Below are positions 46,080-58,900 of a stretch of 64,000 nt of DNA, one piece after another. Every line of letters begins with the position of its first letter. Position 1 is the stretch's first letter. The notes under the pieces were generated by a model that worked only from the letters and a program-made list of their open reading frames with translations, did not search any database and was not told the origin of the DNA. The DNA is taken from the NCBI RefSeq assembly GCF_029633865.1, contig NC_079214.1:17028753-17092752 (forward strand), written 5' to 3'. The stretch comes from Lampris incognitus. Taxonomy: Eukaryota; Chordata; Actinopteri; Lampriformes; Lampridae. A program made the position numbers and the translations under genes.

Positions 46080-46600
46080 GCTAACTACTGCTATAACTGC
46101 TAGCTAGCAGAGCGCATGCTAGCTAGCAGAGCGCATGTTTACCAAAACGATAAAACAAAGTTTCTAGCATGACATTCCTTAAGAAAATGTGTTTGATAAT
46201 CATTTACATACGTTACGCACAGAGTCTCCAAGGCAGAAGTATATCGTAAATACATTAAGCAACGACATGTATTCGTCACTGTCCATCTTACCTGTCCGTG
46301 AGTCGACTGAAAAATGGCTAAGCTAGCGGAAGATACGGAGCATAGCAACACATTCCCACAAGCCCCTGCGCCATAGGCGGCAAAATAGTCCGCCCACGAC
46401 GTCCGCCAAATCAACCGGTTATTTAACTAATTAATTTACCTAATTTGTTTGAATTACTAATGTAAACTACTAATAAGACACGTTAGCCCCTAGCTAACGG
46501 ATCTGACCCTTTAGCCGAGCGGTTAGTGATGTCGCCTTGTGGTGCAGTATACCTCGTATCGAATCCCGCACCGGGCAATAAAATAACCGGTTACACTAAC
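46080..46600. repeat. Short tandem TAGCTAGCAGAGCGCATG repeat and tRNA-like repeat
   Basis: TAGCTAGCAGAGCGCATG occurs twice in tandem near 46101-46138. At about 46485-46575 a tRNA-like segment (TTTAGCCGAGCGGTTAGTGA, TATCGAATCCCGCACC) is flanked by ACCGGTTA-containing ends, suggesting a degenerate SINE related to the 34977-35125 element. It is unlikely to be a functional tRNA gene: no acceptor-stem pairing was found. Confidence 0.45.
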
Positions 46601-48194
46601 TTAACCTTAAAGGCAGCACAACCCACTTTAAAATGTTCTGCTTCTCCGGCTAACATTCACGTTGCAATGAAGTCCTGGACGTTTCAATTTCACTTGTAAA
46701 ACAACCCCCCCCCCCAGGGATTACTTTCCCAAATCAATCTATGATTTCTACCGGATTATACTGCAACTATAATATTGGTTTTACAAAAAAAACAAAAAAC
46801 AAAGGTGACTAAATGTTCAATGCAATGTGACCTACCTTGAGAAAATCTGAATACCCTGCAAGTCGATTTTCATACCATTAAATCTTAAAAAAAAAAAGAA
46901 GAAAGGGAAAAAAACAACTATGGTATGCTTTGGAATAGGTCAGGAGTACTGTATATGCTTTTTGTAGTAAATGGGCTAAAACATGTAAAATTTGCCACCA
47001 TCAGAAACTGTGACCCTAGTTAAGCATACATATGTTTGGAGGTCGTCTTTGCTACTAGTAGAGATGAGAAAAGTGGAGTGATTGAGATGAGTGTCTCTCA
47101 TTGCATGTGTGACGCGTCTGAAGACAAAGGTACTTGAATGCATCAACATTCAGGACTGTATGACTATTGCAGAGTTCAAGCAGGGGTGCAATGTTTTATT
47201 ACAGCAAATGAGAATATAATCCTATTTGCACTGAAATGTTGACATTCCACCGCAAAAAAAAAGCTTGTCCAAGTGTGCAGTTACTCAAGTTAATCAGAAA
47301 TTACACTTAATGTTTAGTAATGCATTGTTCATGAAATGTATGAATTCCAGTCTTATTCTCTATAGGAAAAAAAAAGACAAAAACAAATCAGCACTCACTT
47401 GCAGTTAAACACAAAAGGCACGATTAGAAATATAATGTAATTGGCTTCTGTCATATTCAACTTTTAGGGATGGCCTGGCGGGCCGGTTCAGGGTTTTTCC
47501 CTGCCTGCTGCCCAATGACTGCTGAGATAGGCTCCAGCATCCCGCGACCCCAATTGGGATAAGCAGCTTGGATAATTATGGATGAAATCTTTTAATCTAG
47601 AGACACTGTCCTTACATGGTCAGGAAATGGAAACATTGGTTAAAAACATAATGACAGTTTATTCAATCATAATCACCTTGTGGTTATCCTAAATGTACAA
47701 CAGACAACAAACGACAAGTAAGAAGATGGAATAACGTATTTACACTTGTAGGAATGGGTTTAATTCACTGAATTTGGAATACACAAACAAAATGCAAAAA
47801 CAAAATACTAATTTCAAAAATACTTCTTCATCAGAGGGATTTGTCAAAAATACTCCAACATGTGATTTCTGAAAGCGGTCTATTTTGCAAATTCAAAGTG
47901 ACCAAAGTAAATATAAGCCCTGCATATAATAAATCTATGGTAGGTGCCAGTGTTTCCCCTGTATTTTGTTTCTTGTTTGGGAGGACATGCTTCTGTAACT
48001 GCCTTTGGACAGCTCAGCACATACACATCTCTCAAAAAGACCCAGTGGCAAGGGATACAGTCCTGTCAGACAAAGTATATGCACAGTGCCTATTGTTGAA
48101 AATCATTTATACCATATTTAGGAATGAGGACAAATTTTTGTCATTTATCTTAATTTATCATTTATCTTAATTTCACTGTTGTATATGTTGTTGA
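46601..48194. other. Intergenic, little recognisable content
   Basis: A dispersed repeat tail resembling fish LINE 3' sequence (GGCTCCAGCATCCCGCGACC) occurs at 47470-47580. Homopolymer runs elsewhere. No gene supported. Confidence 0.5.
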
Positions 48195-48390
48195 ATAAGG
48201 AGCTGCTAGGGAAGAGGAAAAGAAGAAGGCCAAAGAGGAGGTTTATGGATGTGGTGAGAGAGGACATGCAGGTGTTGCTGGCATGACAGAGGAAGATGCA
48301 GAGGACAGGAAGAGATGGAAACGGATGATCTGCTGTGGCAACCCCTAACAGGAGCAGCCGAAAGTAGAAGTAGTAGTAGTAGTAGTAATT
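48195..48390 (+). mobile_element. RTE-type LINE 3' end, second copy
   Basis: Nearly the same sequence as 7070-7250: AAGAGGAGGTTTATGGATGT, GAGGACATGCAGGTG, GAGCAGCCGAAAGTAG and a (TAG)n tail at 48370-48387. It lies just downstream of SUPV3L1. Confidence 0.85.
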
Positions 48391-48873
48391 TCACTGTTGG
48401 CCACAAAATATTAATGGTTGCCAATAAGAATTTTCAACAGTGGGGAAACCTACCTCAACTGGAGTCTCTTTTTTTTCAGTATCCACAGTAAATGTAATAA
48501 AAAAAATCCACCAGCCACAATATTCATCGCGTGAGTCTTGAGATGATGCAATAACCTGGTGTTATTCTCAGTCCAGGTCATATGACCATAACAATTCACT
48601 GCTCTAACATGAAAACCCATGCTCTTATTGGTATTTTTTTTAGTTTGACTTGAAAGTTTGCTTGATCAATTAAATGCTAAGAAAGTGTCCAGCAGTTGTC
48701 ATGAACCCGATGATAAAGCAACTATTGCAATTTTTCATAAACAATTTGGTGTTGATGGCAAATAAGAGCTGGAATTTATGATGTTTCCATCCATCCAAGT
48801 ACAGAAACTAGTTGCTGATCTCCTTGGGATCTCCATCAATCACATGCAACAATTATAATAATTATTTTCTCAT

Positions 48874-51800
48874 TCATTTCTTCTTTTTCTTTTTCCCTTT
48901 GTTATTATTTAGACTTCCTGTTCCTAATTTCCCCTGATCAGTAACCTCTTCTTCTGGGGTCTGACTCTGTTTAGACCACTCCCTTTGCAGCTGTCTGAGC
49001 AAATCAGGGGTTAACAGCCCATCCCGTACCAGACGACTGGAAAGAGAACTGTCCATCACCTTCCTTGCATCTCCACCACTTCTTTGGCCTCTACTGCTAG
49101 TGCTTCCACTTGGTGGCGCTATGCTACTTTTGCTGCTCTGTGCCTGAAGTGGGTCAGCGGCTCTGATAAGGCGTGTGATATTTCTAACGCCATCCTGGAT
49201 GATGTCGTCGAGTTCCTGTTGGATCTCCCGAACCAAGGTGGTGTCTGGGAACATGTCCATGAAACGGAAGCTATACCGGCAAAGGAGGGAATAGAATTAA
49301 TAAAAGTCGACATCGTCATTATCATCATGCCTGTTTCATGAAATATAAAGGGGATCACTCTGAAATTTGGTTAACAGCACAGGACCTCCATTTGGAACAG
49401 AACGACACACCTGCTCAAATCAATCTGGGAATGGGGTGAGGCTTAATGGTACGCCATTTTCACTGGAAAGATGGACGCAAACAGGTAATGGCTATTGACA
49501 CATCAGTGGACGTATGTCATCAAAACATTAAGTCACATAATATGAATCAGTTCATCTGGATTCAACTTTCTGTGTTTTTCTTACATAAAGACATGAAAAC
49601 ATGAAAACTATATATATCAGAAGCTTTAGGGCAACACAGATGCCCTTAAGCAACTTAGGCAGTGCAATGACCCCCCCCCCCCCACCAATTGTTCCAGTAG
49701 AGCTGATAGATACTATAATGTACTGTATGGATGTGTTCTCTAATGCAATGCATGGCTGTATAACCTTAACTGTATGAGTGAGAAGCAGGGCATTTCCAAA
49801 AAGAGCATGCATGCTTAGCAAATACCAACAGTTTACATGGAGGCTAAAACATAACTGTAGTAGTAATACAAATGGTAGCTGTACTAGTTTATACATGAGC
49901 CATAGATAAACAGCCAAGATGCCATTAATAACTTCACACTGAATAAGGTCCTTGATGTTGATCTTTTCAGTCAGAACAGTAGGATTAAAAATTACCTTAA
50001 CCACAGATACAGGTCCAGTACATCATGAACTGCTTCCAAGTGGACCAAGTCTTTTATGTTTTTGGGTGGAGTGAGGGGCCAGCTGACAAGGCGACAGACC
50101 CAGTTAAATGTCAAGGGCTCATCTCGACTGAACTGACGGGCAAACTGGAGAATGCAGAAATCATTAATACTTGCAGGCAAACAGAGAAAGCGTCACTTTG
50201 AATACCATATTACTAATTGTTTAGGATGTGTCGGGTGGCCAGCAACCACGGCTGAGATCAAATTAAACCACTTAGAAAACTCAAAATTCATAGTAAATTA
50301 CATAAACCTGGGCACAAATGAAGTCGTAATCATTATTGCGGAAAATCTTAAATAATTAGGGACCAGGGTGAATGGTGCAATGCCACTCCTACCCAGCCTG
50401 ACTCGAGCACATTCCTGCCAAATCTTGAAATGCAATGTCCATGTAACACTTAACTTGACCTTAACTTGAGTTCTCCTGCCCATATTATCTGGAAACAAAA
50501 ATACATCCGCACCATTATAATGAAACTTGCTGTCTGAGTCCCTTTTTAGCTACCAGTCATCCCTTCAGCCACTAAAAGAAGCTTTTTAATTAGTAGAATT
50601 CAGACTTTTTGTCCATCTTCTGAGTCTCTCTGTTGTGACAAGTTTCCCTCCTCCCCACCTCTACTCCTTTTCCCCTCTTCATATTTACCTTTAAAAAAGA
50701 TGTGCACACAAAGGGTTGTTTCTTGTTGATGGGAGCTGTACAGAACACATAACGCGACCTCAGGTTGAGTGGGATATGCTGAATCATATCAGCCAGAAAC
50801 TTAAAGTCGTCAACGTTACAGACGAAATACATGCCGTCCACCTGGGAAAGGCTGACAAATATGTCCTAGGAGGGAAAAAGAATGAGATCAGTAAATTTGT
50901 GGATTAATTTATTTTAGACGTACATTATTGAGAGAATGAAAGACAACAGAACAGAGTAACAGGTGACAAAAAGATAATCAGGCCAGGAAAACATAAATAA
51001 GGACATTTGTGTTCTTCACAACAAGGTATCAGAAAGATGTCTGTAAGTGGAAACTCCTTAGACAGATAATTTTACACATAGGCCAGAGCTACAAATGCCA
51101 GCCTCATCGATTGTCTACAGGCCAAATATGTATTTCATTTCTCAATAACAAGTTCTAGCATAACTAAAAGACACCTACAGAGAAATGTTGTCAAATAGCC
51201 TGTCTGTGCCTTTGTACTTTTATGCATACCTTCTGTCTTGTTAATAAAATAATCCCTTTACGATTAATGGGGGGAAAAAAAACAATATAGTACATTTCAC
51301 AACAGCACATTTCAGCATTCACCATTTTACTGTCAGTATGAGCCTCCATTTAATTTCATTTGGCCTTTCTGGCTCTCTTTATTAACTTCACTGTCTATGT
51401 TGCATCAAAGACTGGTCAAACAGATAGGACAGATGGCTAAACGTACGATAAGGTTGGACAGCGTGGCATCAGGTAGATGATAGGCAAACATCTCTATCTG
51501 TTCTGCAGTAGGATGGAGACCGGCAGTCTGAAACCAGAGGGAGAGTGAATTTCAGGATCACCCACTGTATTAATGCATGAAATACTACACACACATATTA
51601 ACAAATTTGAATCTATGTATTGGCGTTTTAGTCTTAACAGCACCCACGGTGTGGCTGGATTGTTCAGTATGTCTTTTACATTGATTTGTGTGTGAGCATG
51701 TTTGCAAACCTCTATGGGCTCCACAGTGTGGCTGAGTATCTCTTTGAGGACGGGCAGATCATCTCTGTACATAGTGGTCACTTCTCCTTCTTTAAACTTT

Positions 51801-52249
51801 GAGGAGAACCTGGAGAAGACGACAGAAGGGATACAATAATTTTTTTTAAAACCCCCCCGATCTTTTCACCCTCATTTTAAAACTACAATTTCCTTCTGAA
51901 ACTAGGATTGCATGTATGCCTGGTATGAAAATGCAATATGTATTTGGATCAAAGGTGTTGTCTTTTTATGAACATGCCTGAACATGTGATGAGATGCTAT
52001 TGTTTACTAGTTTCTCTTTCTACCATTCCCCCATCATATGAAAATAAATGAAAGTGTGGGATATAGACCTCCCTGCGCGGCCGGCTATCTGCAGTGCCTG
52101 TGATGTACTAATGGTGTCCATCTGCTTCTCCCCTTTCTCATTGACATTGGGCTTAACCAGACTGTTAAAGATGATACGTTTTATACTCCTGGAGAGGAAA
52201 GGAAAAAGGGAGACATGAAGACAGAGGACAGATACAGACATACAGAGAC

Positions 52250-52339
<90 letters not shown>

Positions 52340-52378
52340 GTGAGTTCAGTGTGATTTCTTCAACAAATTTAGGACTCT

Positions 52379-52409
<31 letters not shown>

Positions 52410-55400
52410 CTTTATTTATATAGCCCTTTTGAAAGATGCACAGTAAAAATTTGATAGTAGTTTAGTTTCCATATGTGTACTTACAGGTTGAGGCCCATAC
52501 CAATGGCATCTGTGGCGACCAGAATCTTACATGGGTCATCAGGGTCATTAAACTTCTTGGCCTGAGACAGCTTGGTTCCTGGCAGAAACAGAACAACCAA
52601 GCATGTGGCCTATCAACAACTTGTAAATTCATGATTTAAAGGAACAGTTCATATTTTTTGAAGTCTACCCCCTTTTCATACTCACTGCTCAGGTAGCACA
52701 TGGGTAGGTTTCATTTTCAAAGTCATCCGTCTGTTCCTTCATACTTGACACAAAGACGCTGCTTTCAATCTCGTGTTCAACACAGTTACTAGGGAACAAA
52801 TTCATAATCACTTGTTCAGTGCCCTCCCCCCAAAAAAAACCACACACCATAGTTCAGCAAGGCTAACATGATGCTACAGAAGTCTATAATAGGGACTTCA
52901 AGTGGTCATTATCATTGGCTAGTCTTTTCCTACCGTGTTTATTTCCTGTAACACAGACTACAAGCATTAAGCAGCAGGACTCACTCCACCACAGCACAGC
53001 AAAGCACACACAAAGAGGGAAACTAGCAATAAAAATGAATGCAAATTTTTCAAATGACCATCTCAAATTTGCTATAATAGACTGTGGTAGCATCGTGTCA
53101 GGTTTGGCTGAACCAGGGAGTGTTTTTTGTTGTTGTACTGAACAAGGATTGTGGATTTGTCCCCCATTAATTGCATTGTAGTGCAGCTGATAAGATAGAG
53201 CTGTGTGTCCAGTATGAAGAGGAGGATGGATTACTGTGAAAACGAAACCTATATTTGTATCACGAGTAGTGAGTATAAAATACAGATAAGACTTCAAAAC
53301 AGTTGGAACTGCTCATTTAAGTCTTCACTTTAAAACTTTATCAGGCTAAAACCCAATATTTACAAAAAGCTATCAATCTTTTTATTTCTCTCTGTAAGAA
53401 TACCAGATATTTTCATTTTTCATTCAAAACGTGACACATAAAGATACAATGAAATAATGTTTTTACAAATAGAGCCCACCCCTTGATATAAAGATTTTTT
53501 TTTGGGTGGGGGGGGTTTTTCCCCTTTTTCTCCCCAGTTGTACTTGGCCAATTACCCCACTCTTTCGAGCTGCCCCGGCTGCTGCTCCACCCCCTCTGCC
53601 GATCCGGGGAGGGCTGCAGACTACCACATGCCTCCTCCCATACATGTGGAGTCGCCAGCCGCTTCTTTTCACCCGACAGTGAGGAGTTTCACCAGGGGGT
53701 CGTAGCGCGTGGGAGGATCAGGCTGTTCCCGCACCCCCCCCCCCCAAACAGGTGCCCCGACCGACCAGAGGAGGCACTACTGCAGCGACCAGGACACAGA
53801 CCCACATCCAGCTTCTCACTCGCACACACGACCAACTGTGTCTGTAGGGACACCCGACCAAGCCAGAGGTAACACGGGGATTCGAACCGGCGATCCCTGT
53901 TTTGGTAGGCAACAGAATAGACCGCTACACTACCCGGAAGACACCCTATGATTCTTTCCTCTTTACATTAACTGAAGAACATAACACCGTATTTCTTATT
54001 TCCCCTTCCTTTTCAAAATACATTCACTCTTCACACAAGACTTCCTTGAAACAGACACACACACACAGACTCAAGTCACCTGTTGGTAAATCCATTTATA
54101 TCAGGATATTGTGACTTTTAATCGGTCTACCCAGGGAGCATATCCCAAACACACCCGCACACATGTACACACACGTTGTCTTGCCTGGTGGGAGGCTCCC
54201 ATAGATCACAGCACATTCTAGTCCTCTGGCCTCTATCTGTCTGCTAATGGAGTAGATGTCATTTTTACTGAAGCAGACAATACAGTCTCCCGGTCTCAGA
54301 TTGTCAAGTGACTCCACAGCACTGTCCAGCACTGAGAATGGAGTTAAACGCTGGTAAGTATGGACCTAAAACAGAGAAGATAGAGTTGGGGAAGAGAAGA
54401 GATAGAATAAGGGTAAGAGAGTGAAAGAAATCTGAAAACCACCAAATTACACCACCCAGAATCCTCTCCTCTGGAAGAACTAAATTAGCCAGCTTTACCT
54501 CAACTTCCTCTCCTGTAGTGTACATCAGCTCTCTGACAAAGTTGATGGCAGCAGGCTCACCACACACATGGATTTCTTCTGCACAGAGACCTAAACACAT
54601 TAGCAGAGGGGGAAACAGGCTTATCTCTTCTGCATGAGCAATTTACAAAGCAACAACGAAAGATGATATTGCCATTAGTAAAGATAAGGATCGACAACTG
54701 GGGCAAAAACAATGTGACAATGGTCTATGAAAAACATGGAAAAATGCCATCGAATATATTTTTTGACAACTCTGCCAAACTTCTTTGATTTAAAATAAAT
54801 TTGCCTGCATATCATGGTCACAGCTATTCAACAGACTATAATGTATTTTTCATTAAATATTAAAATACACCCTTGCATAATTCAAAATTGAATTTCTTTA
54901 ACAAAAATGATAAAATATCCAAATAAGGTGTGAATAAGCCCAAATTGTTTAAAAACCAGAATTAAAAACTGGTAACTTTGCAGGGACAAAGATTAGTAGG
55001 AGGGTTTTGCAGTACATTAAGACACCATTGCCTGGGAGCCATAGTCCAAAACTATATACGGACATAAGATTGCAGATAACATTAAGAACAAACAACATTT
55101 TGAAAGCAAAACAGTTAGGAGGTGATGGGAACAAAAAGAATATAACAGACAAAAAAAGATATGTGTGTATCTACATATCTGTGTATATGTTTGATACTAA
55201 CCCAGCAGTGCTCTGGTCCAGGCCCAGCCTCTGGAAGAATCTCTGATCATCTGAATCTCATCGATTACAGCCACCTCATCTACAGACACACGCATATGTT
55301 ACAAGCAAACATGTTGTCACCTAAGAAAAATGCTGCACCCATTTTCAGACATTCAATCGAGGGGATTTTTTTGTTTGTTTTTTTTTGCATTTTAGTTATG

Positions 55401-55863
55401 TGGGTGGCAAAACTCAACATCTTAAGAATCTTCATGGATGAAATTGTGGGTCAATTTGTCAAAATCCAGGGAGTTGATCCCCAAAAAACGCATAAACAAA
55501 TGCAAATGACACTCTCTCCCATTCAGTTTTACTAAAATTTTAAAACGTGTTAAATTTATACGTATTATTGAACACCCAACTGTAACGGGGCTTCGGTTCA
55601 TCTTCATATAACTGATTTTTAGCTACAAAAATGTTAATACCATTTCATTAAAGTGGGAGTAGGATTATTTTGTATTTCTTTTTAGCACAGAACTAAACAG
55701 AAAATGTGAGTATGTGAATTACTTTTACTAACATGGTGTGGTGACGCTACACATCTCAATGGTACAGGCTACATGACCAGATGCTCGGCCTTCTAGGTCC
55801 ATAAACATCCTCTCTTCTCCTGTTACCAAGTCACATGGCACACCCTGTCGTCACACATATGAC

Positions 55864-55938
<75 letters not shown>

Positions 55939-58900
55939 TCAAAGTAAATTCCAATATATTAAGACAAATACAAAATAATAAACAAAAATAAGCAAGAGAG
56001 TTGGAGAGAACCAAAAAAAGGAAAGACAGTAAGGATATGGACAAGAAATGAGAGTGAGTGGAAGCAAGAAAGCAAAAGGCAGAAGTGTGGTGAAAGAATG
56101 ATAAAGAATTTGACCCCAAAAAAAAAACCAACAAAACAACTAGACAGATACATACAGCCGTGTTGCTCTTCTCAAAGATCTCATGGGCCAATAGCTTCAA
56201 CGGCCCACAGTAGACCCCAGACTTCGCAGCTAGGTAGCGTTGGATAGCATGATAAGTTTTACCACTGTTGGTGGGACCAGCATGGAAAATCACCTTCCGT
56301 TGGATGGCACGAGCCTCCGGGTACCTGGAAAAAACACACACACAAAAAACAAAACACATAGTGAAAATTTTGGTGTTACAGATCATTGAACTATTCCAGT
56401 TCAAATAAGCATTCATGTGAGGCTTGTATGCAGAGTTTTAGATTGAATACTTCTGCTCAAATATCAGATGGTCCACAGCGCCACATAATCCATGAATAAA
56501 CTTTAGATAACGCAAAAGTAATTAAAATCTTTATAACTGAACCACAACTATATGATTGTCGACATCCAAAACCAGGGTATAAGGATAAATGGTATCACCC
56601 AATCTTGTCTATTATATCAACCTGTTTTTCACTGTGAAAGCCCTCTGAGACTACAATTTCAATTTAGGGCTAAACAAATAAACTTGACACTTTCTTGCAG
56701 AATTCTTAAGAATACATTAGAATGCTACCAGGGATGGCTACTGCAAGCTGAAAATGTATGAATAGTTTTAAATGTATACTTTCTACAAGCTTCTTTATGC
56801 AAATTATTTTTAAGCATAAACACACCAACCGTTGTAGTGAAGAAGTAGGGTGAGGTTGGCGCTTGCAGGATTATAGTAACAAATTTAAACATTAATGGCC
56901 ACTCTAAGCAATGATTAAATTCAACATGGAGATAACAACACATGCATACTAGTCAAGTTAAGTCAATTTTATTTGTATAGCCCAATATCACAAATTTGCC
57001 TCTGCAGGCTTTACAGCAACACAACATCTTGTCCTTAGACCCTTGCATCAAATAAGGAACAACTCCCTAAAAAAAACCCTTTAACCGGTAGAAAAAAAAT
57101 AGGAAAAAACCTCACGGAGAGCAACAGAGGAGGGATCTCTCTCCCAAGACAGACAACGTGCAATGGATGGCGCGTGTACACAATTTACAGTATACAACAT
57201 TGAAAGAGGATAACATGCACTTGCATCTAGCTAGCCAAAATAACAAGCTATGACTGAAGTCATTTGCATGCATATGCATCCAGAATGAGCAGATTATTTA
57301 ACATATAGTGTTCTGTCTCTAATCAGCTAATGCAAAGCATCAGTGACTGGGCCAGCATAATAGAGTATATATACCAGTTAGCAGGGACTCTGAGGTCTGA
57401 GATCTTTCTGAGGTCATCCATACAGTCAAGCATGGGGAAGATCTGCTTGGCGTGACGCATAAAGTATGGGTAGATGTCATCTATATGACCTGAAGAATAG
57501 ACAACAAAGGGAATTAAGCCATTTGATTAAGACAATTATTGATACTAAAATGACTGAACACATTTTAAAATAATGCCTTATAAAGGTTGTGAATCATGAC
57601 AACAAAATTAGTTATACTACAGTATGACAACTGACTGACCTGCCCCACAACAGATGTCATTGAGGATGATGTGTAGATCAGCACTGAGAGATGTCAACTC
57701 CAGAACATATTTCCTGAAACTGATGAAGGCCTGGTGGAACAGACGAGCTGTGCACACACCACAAACACACAGATGAGAAGAGACACATATAAAACCAAAG
57801 AAGCTATATAAACTTACATGGGCAATATATTGTAGGCAGAGATATCCTTTTTTTAGGTAAATATTTTAATATATAATCACTAAGGTAGGAACTTATCTCT
57901 GATAATAGCCCTAATGAACTTGTGTAGAAGTAACCCGAATGACTACAGATTTGAACTGCACAAAACCAAGGCATACAATTATCACCCATTGGTCCAGTCC
58001 ACTCAAATATCAAACCTACCACTAAGAATTTTGATATTGTGGTGAAAGACAAATGAGGGTAGATTCACCAGGGGCTGCTGCTCCCTTAAGGCAGACATTC
58101 AGAGTGCTGACGTAGGCACTGTTTACAGTTTCCGGGGGAGCCATATTTGCAGCAGCCTAGCGGTTAGCTGGTTGCCACGAGAGATTGTGCTGTATCGGTG
58201 TTGTCTTGTGGCGAGTAAATGGAATTGACTCGATTCGATCTCTCTGTCTCCTCATTCCTGCACTCCCACAATATCATCTTTTTTTTGTGATTTTCCCTCT
58301 TTTTCTCCCCAATTGAATTTGGCCAACTACCCCATTCTTCCAAGCCGGCCCGGTCGCTGCTCCACCCCCTCTGCTGAGCCGGGGAGGGCTGCAGACTACC
58401 ACATGCCTCCTCCAATACACGTGGAGTCGCCAGCCACTTCTTTTCACCTGACAGTAAGGAGTTTCGCCAGGGGGACGTAGCGCACGGGAGGATCACGCTA
58501 TTCCCCCCAGTTCCCCCTCCCCCTTAAACAGGCACCCCAACCGACCAGAGGAGGTGCTAATGCAGCGACCAGGACACAAACCCACATGCGGCTTCCCACC
58601 CGCAGACACGGCCAATTGTGTCTGTAGGGACGCCCGACCAAGCCGGAGGTAACACATGGATTCGAACCGGCAATCCCCATGTTGGTAGGCAACAGAATAG
58701 ACAGACACCCGGACGCCCTCTTGGTATCAGCTTTGACCAGTATATGTCTTTTGACTACCATGTTAATAAGCTTGTACAGTCCTGTTTTATTCAGCTAAGA
58801 AATATAGCAAAAATCAGATATATTTTGTCTTCAAGGGATCTCAAACTATTCATTCACACTTTCATTTTCTCCCTTCGATTATTGTAACTCCCCCTCTATA

